64,000 nt of DNA. It comes from Anaeromyces robustus. Taxonomy: Eukaryota; Neocallimastigomycota; Neocallimastigomycetes; Neocallimastigales; Neocallimastigaceae. This document shows positions 8,880-19,166 of the stretch, in pieces; position 1 is the first letter of the stretch; every line of letters starts with the position of its first letter. Location: assembly GCA_002104895.1 (NCBI GenBank), contig MCFG01000378.1:1-64000 (forward strand), in the 5' to 3' direction. The notes below the pieces were generated by a model. The model did not search any database and was not told the origin of the DNA. It was given only the letters and a program-made list of their open reading frames with translations. A program made the position numbers and the translations under genes.

Positions 8880-9560
8880 ATTATTATTATATTTTATAGC
8901 TCTTTTTTCTAATAAATATTTGTTATGCTGGTGTACATCAATGATGACTTCACAGCATTTCTTCCAGTTATCACAATAGGAATTCATATTTGATATATAA
9001 ATTAAATTTATTTTTATTGAATTAAACAGATAGTCATATTTCTCTCTATCTGTTTTTGTTTCTCCCAAATTTTCTAATTCAGTAAATAAGTTGTCCATGT
9101 GAGCTGTAAACATGGACATAGTTTCATTGTTCTCGTTGAATTTCAAGTCATCTAATTCCTTTAGAATGACTTGTTTTCTCTCATTATTTGAGTATTTATT
9201 TGGTGTACTCAATATTTTATATATTTCATAGGCTGTGTTGTACTTGAAACTTAATTTTTCTTTAATATCTTCACTAATGCTATTTGCCATTAGTGACTTG
9301 GTTAGGTTATCTTCTGCTACCATTTCTTTGGTAACAGATTGAGCATAAACCAAGTTTTTATTATTTCTTACTTCTATGTATTTATTTAAATTTGAATCTT
9401 TTATTGTATCTTTCCTTATCTTCTTCATTATATCTTTTTCTATATACTTGTTTAAGTTGTATCTTTCAAGAAGAAGATAAAGTTCATCATCCCATGTTTT
9501 GAAGTTATTTTTACCAAGGAGGTTCTTGGTACCAGTTGGATTATAGGATGGTACGGACAT
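8865..9560 (-). pseudogene. gag: copia Gag, N-terminal capsid part (cut by solo LTR)
   Basis: A 231-codon minus-strand frame with the layout of copia-type Gag (UBN2/Retrotran_gag families): an N-terminal segment with NLLGKNNFKTWDDEL, then a helical region containing AYEIYKILS and ELDDLKFNENNETMSMF, equivalent to the W-x(n)-A-W-E-x-L and L-x(n)-M-x-E blocks of such Gags. Its last residues (CNKL) are encoded by the inserted LTR. True Gag ends at KYNNN, at the ATTAT duplication 8880-8884, and resumes beyond the LTR at 8315 with the zinc knuckle. The start ATG at 9560 lies 55 bases inside the primer-binding site, a normal short leader. Confidence 0.8.
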
Positions 9561-9615
9561 TTTTAATAATATTAAATATTTTATTTGTTATTTAAACTCT
9601 ATTTTGGAGTCGTAA

Positions 9616-9629
9616 TGAGACTCTTAATC
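9616..9629 (-). promoter_or_regulatory. primer-binding site matching the anticodon arm of tRNA-Lys(CUU)
   Basis: The minus strand reads GATTAAGAGTCTCAT next to the LTR end. Its complement, ATGAGACTCTTAATC, is the anticodon stem and loop of eukaryotic tRNA-Lys(CUU), as I recall that tRNA. The same motif abuts the LTR of the element at 27361-31574. Drosophila copia primes from a half tRNA cut near position 39-40, and this site would correspond to a tRNA-Lys 5' half cut at about the same position. Confidence 0.7.
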
Positions 9630-9882
9630 TTTTACACGAAATTATGAAAACGAGATGAAATGTAGATTTCAAAATATTTTATTAAACTTAGTTCTATTAT
9701 TTTTATTATTACATGTATACATATTTTATAATTACATATAAGTTATTACATAAAAATTTACTACATAAATTTTTATTGTACTACATAATAATACATTATG
9801 GATAATATATAAAATAATTCTATAATAATAAATATTATAATATCATAGCTATAAAGTATAATATTGAACTTTATTTCTAACA
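9630..9882 (-). repeat. 5' LTR of the copia element
   Basis: No second copy is visible because the 3' LTR is off the window, so the borders are inferred. The inner border is set by the primer-binding site at 9616-9629. The outer border is set by TGTTAGAAAT read on the minus strand at 9882, which matches the TGTTAGAATA start of the LTRs at 27361-31574. The resulting 253 bp is close to the 248-bp LTRs of that element. It is followed outward by TAATA repeats, so a target duplication cannot be judged. Confidence 0.55.
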
Positions 9883-10046
9883 TAATATAATATAATATAA
9901 TATAATATATTAACAATCAAAAGTTAATAATCATTATATATAATTTTAAAATTTTTATATATTTTATAGTATTCTTGTTTAAATATATATTAAATAAATA
10001 TTTAAAATAAAACAATATATATCAATTATATCAATATATAAAATTT

Positions 10047-10620
10047 ATGATAATAAATATTAATAATTATAAAAGATCGAAATTATTTAAATTAGTTGAA
10101 CATGGAGTAGATATAAATAACGAAAACCATTATGGTGAAACACCATTATTTCCTGCATGTTCAAAAGGAAATGAAAATATAGTCAAATATTTAATTGAAC
10201 ATAGTGCAGATATAAATAAAGAAAGTGGAAATGGTGAAACACCATTATTTCATGCTTGTAGAAGTGGAAATGAAAATATAATTAAATATTTAATTGAACA
10301 TGGAGCAGATATAAATAAAGAAAGTGGAAATGGTGAAACACCATTATCATATGTATGTAAAACTGGAAATGAAGATTTAGTCAAATATTTAGTTGAACAT
10401 GGAGCGGATATAAATAAAGAAAGTGGAAATGATGAATCACCATTATTTTATGCATGTAGAAGTGGAAATGAAAATATAGTTAAATATTTAATTGAACAAG
10501 GAGCAGATATAAATAAAACAGAATAATCATGGAGAAAAATCATTATGATCTATTACAAATTCAAAGCATTTAGAAAGTATGGAAAATTTGTTAATGGAAA
10601 ATGGAGTAATAATAAATAAA
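10047..10620 (+). pseudogene. ankyrin-repeat protein, decaying
   Basis: An open frame (10047-10526, 159 codons) carries about four ankyrin repeats with the consensus GxTPL-x-A-x(n)-G-x(n)-V-x-L-L-x-x-G-A-D. Three units share a KESGNGETPL core and repeat every 99 bp with few differences. Right after ADINK the frame is lost: the next repeat (NNHGEKSL, then MENLLMENG) continues one base out of phase and contains a TGA. Ankyrin repeats mediate protein binding in the cytoplasm. The gene may still make a short product, but the array was clearly longer. Confidence 0.7.
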
Positions 10621-10849
10621 TAAGTAAATATATAAATAATGAATTGGAAAATTCTGTATTTTTATAAAAAAAAAATTATTTTTTAAAAGTTTATATAATA
10701 AGTTTTGTTGTTAATACATTACTAAATCATTATAAAAATAAAATATGATTATCTATTACAGATATATATCAACAAATTTCAAAATATAAACTTTTTTTTA
10801 ATAAGAAAAAATTTCTCATCATAATTTTAATACTTATTTATTTTATGTA

Positions 10850-11110
10850 AGTTCAAATGGAAAATGAATAATTGGTTGAAATGAAATATTTAAAAATATG
10901 AAATAGAATTAATATAAATAAGCAAAATAAATAAATGTAAACATTATTACCTTTTACATATAGAAATGAAAATGAAAACATAGTAAATAATGGTGTGTAA
11001 TTGTAATAATTTATATCGATTCCGTCTTCAACTAAAATATTTTAATGCTATATTTCAAATTAAAATGAAAATATATACACAATTATTTAATTAAACATAA
11101 AGCAAATATA
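10850..11110 (+). pseudogene. further ankyrin-repeat remnants
   Basis: Scattered coding traces of the same repeat (a YRNENENIV-like piece near 10960-10990 and LIKHKANINI near 11090) in different frames with stops between. They suggest the 10047 array once ran to about 11110. Confidence 0.4.
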
Positions 11111-11960
11111 AATATACAATATATATAAATATTACATTTTGTTGCACATTTATCGAGTTATTAATATATTGCAAATTATTTAATAGACAATAAATTAATA
11201 AATAATAAAAAAAATGTGGAAAAAAAAAATTTTTTTATTTTTTTATTATTCAGTAATTTTTATTATAAAGTAATAATATTATTAATAACAACGACATTAA
11301 AAATTTATATTTAATAAAATATATAAATTTCAATAAAAAATTAAACTTTTTTTTTTAAATTAACTTTTACAATATATAATATTAATTAATTAATTATAAA
11401 TATTTTAAAAAAAAAAAAAAAAAGTTCAAATAAATTGTTAATTATTTTTTATTATTTTATTTTATTTTATTTATTTTATTAATAATAATTGCTATAAAAA
11501 ATAAGAAAAAGAAAAATTGAAATTTTAAAATATAAAAAGTAATTTATATTTTATATTTCCTTTTTTTATTTTTTAAAAAAACTCTATTTGTGATATTGGT
11601 AAAAATATGACAAACTAATAATCATATATTATATTATATTATATTATATTATATTATATTATATATTCTCATATTTTTTATATTATTCGCGTGATTAAAT
11701 TTTATTACATAAAGTTTTGTAATATTTAAAAAAATATATATATAAATATTTTCAACATTTTATCTTTTTTATTTTTATATTAATATCTTATTTTATATTT
11801 TCCTTTGTTTATATAATTATTATTTTTTGTTTAAATAATTTATATATAATTTTTATTTTTTGTTTATATAATCTTTTTTTTTTATAAAAATTTTAAATAT
11901 CTTTAAAAAAAAAAAAAAAAGTATAGTTTTTTTTTTTTATTTATTTATTTATTTATTTTT
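11111..11960. other. AT-rich intergenic stretch
   Basis: Homopolymers and a (TATAT)n tract near 11630-11665. I see no gene or structured element. Confidence 0.6.
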
Positions 11961-13931
11961 TTATTTTGATTGGGATGCCATCCATGACCACATATTACCA
12001 TCTTCTTTACAATTGGCATTAGTAACAAAATTATTTTTAGAGGTTAATTTTCCTCCTTCAATAGTAATATTTTCATAATCAGCAAGAACTTTTTCATTAT
12101 CAAATTCTTTCTTAACTTGATCATTAAATGCATAAACCCATGAGTAATGACCAATATAGGTGGCATTTGGATCATCAGTACCTCTAACTTTATCAGTTAA
12201 AGTATAATGAACATTTTTAGCACCAGCTTTAATCAATCTATAAAATGATGGAATTGATGTAGAGAATGGATCAACAGTAGTATCATCTTCAGAATGTAAG
12301 AACCATATATTATAATCTTTAGCTTGATTAATCATATCATCAGAAATATTTCTATCCATATAATATTCACAAATTGGATAATATGCTGCGAAATAATCTC
12401 CATGTTCAAATATCAAATCTAAAGTCATATAACCACCATTGGAACAACCACCAACATAAATTCTATTAGTATCAATATCTGAATTACTATTAACATAATC
12501 TTCAATAGCAGCAAATAATACTTCATTATATATTGATTTTTGTCTTTGACCATCAATATCAGAATTAAGTCCACCATTACCATTATCCATCCATAAAGTT
12601 GGAGTTTGAACAGCAAGAACATAAGCACCCTTTTGTTTTTCAGTAGTAAAGTATTTTTGAATACCTTCTTTAGCAAGAGCAACAACTTCATTACCTAATA
12701 AAGCAATATCAACATCATTACCACCTTCACCACCACCATGTAACCAAATAATTAATGGATTTTTAACACCATCATCTTCAGCACCTTCTGGAGTGAAAGA
12801 AGCACGTTGTAATGTATATTTACCATTTTCTAATTTAAATGAATCCTTTTTCCATACTGCAGTATCTGGACAAATGAAATTATCAGATAAATTTTTCATG
12901 TAAGTATTCCAAACATTTTTATTACCATATTCAAAATCACCAACCTTAAAAGCTTTAGATTGAACCAAATCTAATTCTAATTCAAAAGAAGTTGACCATG
13001 TATTTCTACCTGTTTCCATACTGTAAGTGAATGGATTAGCATCACCAAAAGTCATACCACCCATTTCAATAGTATTCACTTTTAATTCAAATGTTAAATA
13101 TTTAGTATTAGAAGTTTGTTTTTCACCATCAACATTTGAATTATAAACATCAAGAATAATACGATCTGAACCACCAGTTTTAACAGTGAAAGTATCTTTA
13201 TCAAATTCAGAAACATTATCTTCGAATTCAACAATTACTTTTGGAACACCTGGACCCCATTCATATCCTTCAACTATCATTTGAGCATTAACTACTTTTT
13301 TTGGAATTATTACATCTGGAGTTTTAATAATTTCAGTGGTAGTAGTAGTAGTAATATTTTTTTTAGTTGTTGTTGTAGTTGTTTTTTTGGTAGTTTTTTT
13401 GGTAGTTTTTGTAGTAGTTTTTTTAGTGGTTTTTTTAGTAGTTTTTTTAGTAGTTACTTTAGTAGTAGTTTTTCCTTTTGTAGTTTTAGTAGTAGTTTTT
13501 TTAGTAGATTTAGATAAAGAAGAAGAATTTTTATTATTACATTTTCCAAATTCAGATTGACAACCTTTACCACAGTATTCATCAGTTTTACCACAATAAC
13601 CATATTTACTACAACATCTATTATTTGGACAGATAGTATTTCCATTCTTTGGACCACATTTATAATTAGTACTTATATTACTAGCACTATTAGATTTAGT
13701 AGTAGTTTTCTTTGGAGTTTTGGTTTTAGAAGAGGAAACGTTATTACACTTACCATATTTTTTTTGACATCCAACATCACAATATTCAGAAGATTTACCA
13801 CAATAACCATATTGTGAACAACAATAACCTTCTTTACATGAAAGACCATAACCTTTACCACAACGAGCGGCTAATGTAACATTTATACTAAATAGAGAAA
13901 CAGCTAAGTATAAAACTTTGAAAAATTTCAT
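11961..13931 (-). CDS. secreted CE1-type esterase with two CBM18 chitin-binding domains
   Basis: 656 codons. Signal peptide at residues 1-22. Two hevein-like CBM18 domains with eight cysteines each lie at about 24-62 and 92-131 (CCSQYGYCG and CCSKYGYCG cores). A Thr/Lys-rich linker follows (about 133-210), then an Ig-like N-terminal esterase domain (about 213-350) and an alpha/beta-hydrolase (about 385-610). The oxyanion-region motif is WLHGGG (396-401), the nucleophile S497 in GGCSNGG, probable acid D550 in HSEDDTTV, and probable base H595 in GHYSW. This resembles feruloyl or acetyl xylan esterases and PHB-depolymerase-like CE1 enzymes of gut fungi. CBM18 domains would hold it to the fungal chitin wall, presenting the enzyme to plant hemicellulose. 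No dockerin is visible, so it is probably wall-bound rather than cellulosomal. The substrate is inferred. Confidence 0.88.
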   Translation of the reverse strand: MKFFKVLYLAVSLFSINVTLAARCGKGYGLSCKEGYCCSQYGYCGKSSEYCDVGCQKKYGKCNNVSSSKTKTPKKTTTKSNSASNISTNYKCGPKNGNTICPNNRCCSKYGYCGKTDEYCGKGCQSEFGKCNNKNSSSLSKSTKKTTTKTTKGKTTTKVTTKKTTKKTTKKTTTKTTKKTTKKTTTTTTKKNITTTTTTEIIKTPDVIIPKKVVNAQMIVEGYEWGPGVPKVIVEFEDNVSEFDKDTFTVKTGGSDRIILDVYNSNVDGEKQTSNTKYLTFELKVNTIEMGGMTFGDANPFTYSMETGRNTWSTSFELELDLVQSKAFKVGDFEYGNKNVWNTYMKNLSDNFICPDTAVWKKDSFKLENGKYTLQRASFTPEGAEDDGVKNPLIIWLHGGGEGGNDVDIALLGNEVVALAKEGIQKYFTTEKQKGAYVLAVQTPTLWMDNGNGGLNSDIDGQRQKSIYNEVLFAAIEDYVNSNSDIDTNRIYVGGCSNGGYMTLDLIFEHGDYFAAYYPICEYYMDRNISDDMINQAKDYNIWFLHSEDDTTVDPFSTSIPSFYRLIKAGAKNVHYTLTDKVRGTDDPNATYIGHYSWVYAFNDQVKKEFDNEKVLADYENITIEGGKLTSKNNFVTNANCKEDGNMWSWMASQSK

Positions 13932-14642
13932 TTTTGAATTTTTTTTTTTATTTTATTATAATTTTATATATATGTGATATTATTTTGTATGTATGTATAT
14001 ATTTATATATATAATAAATAAATATTTTATTATATTTATTTATTATTATCTATTATTTATTTTTACTTATATAAATAATATTGATTGATATGAATGCTTT
14101 TTATTTTTTATTTTTTATTTTTTTTTTTTTTTTATTTTTTTTTTTATTTTTTATTTTTTTTTTATTTTTTATTTTTTTTTATTTTTTTTTTATTTTTTTT
14201 TAATTAATGATTAAATTTTTACAAACAAAATTCCAATTATATATACTTTTTCAAAAAATATTAATTTATATTAATTTATTTATTTTACGATCTAAATAAA
14301 AAAATAAAATTTACTTAATATTATTATATAAATAAGCTATTGTATATATATTAATAATAATTATTAAAATAACTTTTTTATTTTAATATTAAGTGTAAAA
14401 TATCATCAAATATCATCCGATAAAATAAAATATATATATATATATTTTTAATTTGTATATTAATAACAATTTAGTCAAACCATTAATTATTAAAAAATAC
14501 CATTGTTCTACATATGACTTTTTAATTTGAAAATATTAATTTTTATTATATATATATATTTTTTTTATTTTTTTATACTTTAGTAATAAAAAAAATTAAA
14601 TATTATTATTACTATTATTAATATTATTTTTACTATTATTAC

Positions 14643-14673
<31 letters not shown>

Positions 14674-16350
14674 TAAATAATTAATTAAAATTAATTTTTT
14701 TTTCATAAAATTATAATACTTTACTTTGCTTATTAACTAAATAATTATAATTACCTTATTTGTATAAAATAATAAAGAAAATTATTAAAAATAAAAAAAA
14801 TGTTGATATTTAAAATCCTACATTATGCTAAAAGTTATATTAACGGAATTTTTTTATAATTAAATTTCATATTATAAATATATTTGTGTAACTTATTATT
14901 ACTATAATTTTTTTTATAATAAAAAAAAAAGTTACACAATATTAACCATCATTTTTATTTAAGTTTCCCATTTACCCTTAAAAAAAAATTTATGGTGCAT
15001 TTATAAAAAAAAAATTTTTTTTTTTAAATAAAACGTATGTTATTTATATAAATAATAACCTAATAATTAATTTCTCAACCCAAAAAAAAAAAAAAATTTT
15101 TTATTTTTTTCTATTAGTCAAAAAACAAAACTTATTTATTCCTAATAATTTTTAAAACTCAATTGAATAAAAAATAATACATTTATATAATTATAAAATA
15201 AAAATGTTTTTTTTTAAAAAAAATAATTCTATTACAATATTAAACCATTTAATATTTTTTAAATTTAAATATATATATATATATAAATTCATTCATTTGA
15301 AATAATTTTTTAATATTATATATTTTTTCATTTTAATAAAACATATTTTTATTCTTATACATTAAAATATAACATAACAATAATAATAATATATATTTAT
15401 AAAACCATAAAATATATATATATATATTTTTTTTATCAATTTATATTTAAAAGTATTAAGAATAGAAATATTTCACTAATAATAAAGTTCAATGAATCAA
15501 AAAAAAAAAAAAATTAATTAAACAAATAAAAAAAAACAAAATACAAAAAAAAAACATACAAAAACAATAAACTCACAAAACAAAACAAAACAAAAACAAA
15601 AAAAAATTTTTTTATAATAATTAAAGTTTTTATTTTTAAATAAAAATGTTTATAATTAATATTTAAAACATAAATAGATGTATAATATATATTTTAATAA
15701 TACTAAAATAAAAAAATTAATTTTATGACAAATGTTTTTGTAATTTATTTAAATTAAAAATGAGGAAAAAACTAAAAATGTATTTCCATAATTAATAAGG
15801 TTTTTAATAAAGATAAATAGTATAATAATAATAATAAAAAAAAACATTTAATAATTTTTTTTTATTATTTAGGAAAATTTTTTAAAAAATTTTCCTTATA
15901 TATAATAAGTTAATAAGGATTAAATGAAAATTATATAAAAATATTTTATAAAAACTTTATAATATAATAAAGTTTAATAAATATAATTTATATTAAAATC
16001 AAGGAAAATTAAAATATTTTAAGGAGATATTATTTATAATTAAAATTAGGATTATTAAAAAATACTTTTAACATTATGGAAAAATTAAATTATTATTTTA
16101 ATACCACATTTATATTATTAATTAATAAATATTGGCATTTCATTATTTTTTTAAAAAAAAAATAAATAAATAAAAAAAAATATTATAGTATTATCCCATT
16201 TGTATTAATCATATTATAAAACCTAATTTATGTCTATAATAAATAATTTAATATACTGTAAATTAAAAAAAAAAAAAAAAAAAACAATTTATGCATAAAC
16301 AAACAAACGAATAATAATAATAATAATAATAATAATAGATAATAATAATA

Positions 16351-16381
<31 letters not shown>

Positions 16382-16394
16382 GATAATAATAATA

Positions 16395-16425
<31 letters not shown>

Positions 16426-16438
16426 GATAATAATAATA

Positions 16439-16471
<33 letters not shown>

Positions 16472-17536
16472 TAATAATAAAGATAAGTTTTATCAAATTT
16501 TTATTAAACATAAAGGTTTTTTATTAATTAAATATATATATTTAATTTTTATTATAATAATAATAATAATAAAAAGTTTTAATAAAAATTATTATATTAA
16601 AGAAGAATATATAATACTATAAATCAGAAATTAAATAATTGATTTGTAAAATTTATTCCAATTGGAATAATTTTTTTGGGTTAAATGAAAATAGTGTCAG
16701 TGTTATTAAAATTTAATTTTATATAATAATAAAATAAAAACAAATATAAAACTATGGATATTTTCTTTGATTAATCCTATGATAAATTCGATAATCTTAT
16801 TTAATAATAAACAAAACTATTAAAGATGATAATAAAAATATATTTATTTATTTTATTTATTTATTTATTTATTTATAAAACAAATATAATTAAAATTAAT
16901 CAATTCTGATATCTTTCTAACTCTACTTATTTATTAATCAATATTTCATTTTTCTATAGTTAAATAAGTTATAATATAAGATAACATGTATCCTTACTAA
17001 TCAATATTATTTACATAAGTAAAAATAAATAATAGATAATAATATTTTATTATATTTATTTATTATATATATTAAATGTTATAATATATATTGTTATCAT
17101 TAAATTACCTCTATTTTGATTGATAATATAATAAAATATATATATCATTAAAAATTTAGTTTTATTATTATTTGTTTTTATGATTTATTTTATTAAGCAT
17201 ATTCATTTTTTTTTGCTAAATAGTATAGTATTATTATTATAGATTTATTAATATATAATATATACAATTATGATAAAAAAATATACATAAATTAAATAAT
17301 TTTATTTTTCAATATTAAATTGTTTAATTATTTAATTTTAATATATATTTATTTTAAAATAAAGTGAAATATTTCATATTAAAAGATAAAAAAAATATAA
17401 AAATATCACAACAAATGATTTTTTTTATTATCATAATAAAAATATACAATATGAAAATATAAAATATAAAAAAAAAACATAAAATATGAAATATAAAATA
17501 AATATTTAATTTTTTTTATTATTATTTTTATTTACA
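13932..17536. other. 3.6-kb AT-rich intergenic region
   Basis: Almost pure A/T with homopolymer and microsatellite tracts. No coding frame with amino-acid complexity was found on either strand. The region includes the TAA array described separately. Confidence 0.6.
16306..16470. repeat. (TAA)n microsatellite with higher-order period
   Basis: TAA runs are interrupted by TAGATAATAATAATAAA at regular intervals of about 50-60 bp, giving three successive larger units. Confidence 0.85.
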
Positions 17537-17701
17537 ATGACAGAAGTAGTAAAATCAATTTTTTCATAAAAAAAATGTAATGAAGTTCTTTGTTTAATTA
17601 TTGTTGATTTCTTTGATATTATTCATAATGCAATTAAGATTCAAACAAGTATAGTTGAAAAAGATAAATCTTACACTGTTAGAAGGATTAAAATAAAATA
17701 A
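17537..17701 (+). pseudogene. short relic, possibly PMP3/UPF0057-like
   Basis: A 55-codon frame starting MTEVVKSIFS, with TAA at codon 11, then a hydrophobic segment (CNEVLCLIIVDFF) and HNAIKIQ. The order of a short head, EVLC-type hydrophobic helix and A-x-K resembles small PMP3-type membrane proteins, but the second helix is missing. The family call is weak; the stop makes it a relic or an exon of something larger. Confidence 0.3.
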
Positions 17702-18005
17702 AATATAATATAATGATTATATTACATATTTTATAATTTTATAATAAATAATGTAATTAATTTTACTTTTATAATAGTTTAAAATAGTATAATATAATAT
17801 ATATTAATAAAGAAAAAAAGTATTTAAAATAAAATGAAAAATATATATAAACTTTAAAATAATAATATTAAGTAATAATATATATTTTTGTTTATTTACT
17901 TCTTTTTTTAATATAAAAACGAAAAAAGCATTTTTCTAGAAATATATAAGTAAGATTTTTAAGAAAAAAATTAATTACTTAATATTATTTAAAATTTCAA
18001 TTAAA

Positions 18006-18243
18006 AAAAATAAAATAAAATAAAATAAAATAAAATAAAACAAAATAAAATAAAATAAAATAAAATAAAATAAAATAATAAAATAAAATAAAATAAAATA
18101 ATAAAATAAAATAAAATAAAATAAAATAAAATAATAAAATAAAATAAAATAAAATAAAATAATAAAATAAAATAAAATAAAATAATAAAATAAAATAAAA
18201 TAAAATAAAATAATAAAATAAAATAAAATAAAATAAAATAAAA
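18006..18243. repeat. (TAAAA)n pentanucleotide array
   Basis: About 45 units of TAAAA, interrupted by TAATAAAA at intervals of roughly 25-40 bp, giving a second-order period. Confidence 0.9.
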
Positions 18244-18320
18244 TTGTTTTTTGATTAAAATACTACTAATTAATAATAAAAGATCTTATAAAATTTAATA
18301 AAAATTTTATCCCCAAAATA

Positions 18321-18388
18321 ATTGGGCAGTAATTTTTTTTTAATTTTATTCAAAAAAATAAAAAAATAAAAAAATTACTGCCCAATTA
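18321..18388. repeat. short inverted repeat (TTGGGCAGTAATT arms)
   Basis: AATTGGGCAGTAATTTTTTT at 18321-18340 and its reverse complement ending at 18388 form arms of about 20 bp around a 28-base A/T loop. The GGGCAGT core stands out from the A/T background. It may be a miniature transposon end or a structured RNA site. Confidence 0.7.
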
Positions 18389-19166
18389 CTTTAAAGTCTT
18401 GTGTCAAATTTTAAAAATTTATTAATTTTTTGTGTTTACCTAAAAAATATATATATATAAAACATAAAATTTCATTTATTTTTTAAATAATAAAAAAATT
18501 AAAAAATAAAAAATAAAAAACGTATATAAAAATTAATAATTGAAGTCTATAAAAAAAAATAATAATTGAAATAAAAAAAGTATATCAATAAAAAAAATAA
18601 TAATAAATATAAACAAAAAATATATATATATAAAAGTATAGTAAAAGTATATATAAATATTCTATTAAAAGTATATATAATATAAATATTTTTAATAAGC
18701 AAAAAGAAAAAATTAATAATAATAATAATAATAATAAGAATAAGAATAATAAAAACAAATAAAAAAAATAATTTTAACAGTATCAATAAAAGTAATAATA
18801 AATATAAATAAAAAATGTTCTATTACATATAAAATATCTTTTTATAAGTAAAAAAAAAGAATTAAAAATAATAATAATAATAATAATTATAATAATAATA
18901 AAAATAAAAATAAAAATAAAAATAAAAATAATAATAATAATAATATTAATATTAATAAAAATAATTAAAAAAATAATTTAAACATTATACCCTCAAATTT
19001 TTTATAAATATTCAAAGCAATTATTTTTATATAATTTATTGTTTAAATATTTCTTTTATATTAAATATTTAAAGAAAAAAAAAAGTAGATATTATAAATA
19101 AATATCATTAATAAATAATAAATAAATATAATTAAATAAATAAATATAATTAAAAAAATAAATAAA

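Larger units (their letters stand above)
1..9882 (-). mobile_element. Ty1/copia LTR retrotransposon, left-truncated by the window, with two nested LTR insertions
   Basis: Reading the minus strand from 9882 leftward, the parts come in copia order: 5' LTR (9630-9882), primer-binding site, Gag, CCHC knuckle, DSG aspartic protease, integrase with HHCC and DDE motifs, then an Asn/Lys-rich linker that is still open at base 1. RT and RNase H, which follow integrase in the Ty1/copia superfamily, must lie outside the window. Two other elements sit inside: a solo LTR at 8316-8879 and a complete gag-pro element at 301-5457. In both cases removing the insertion plus one copy of its 5-bp duplication restores an open frame. 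Two frame breaks remain in the coding sequence (about 7942-8048 and 6351), so the copy is probably dead, unless the first is a programmed shift. Confidence 0.88.
17702..19166. other. AT-rich intergenic region with simple repeats
   Basis: Contains the TAAAA array and a GC-bearing hairpin, listed separately, and TAA runs at 18713-18960. The last 100 bases before 19167 are the A-rich leader of the ankyrin gene. Confidence 0.6.

Noticed and set aside
16263-16511. An 82-codon Tyr/Ile/Leu frame
   Set aside because: Translation of the TAA microsatellite.
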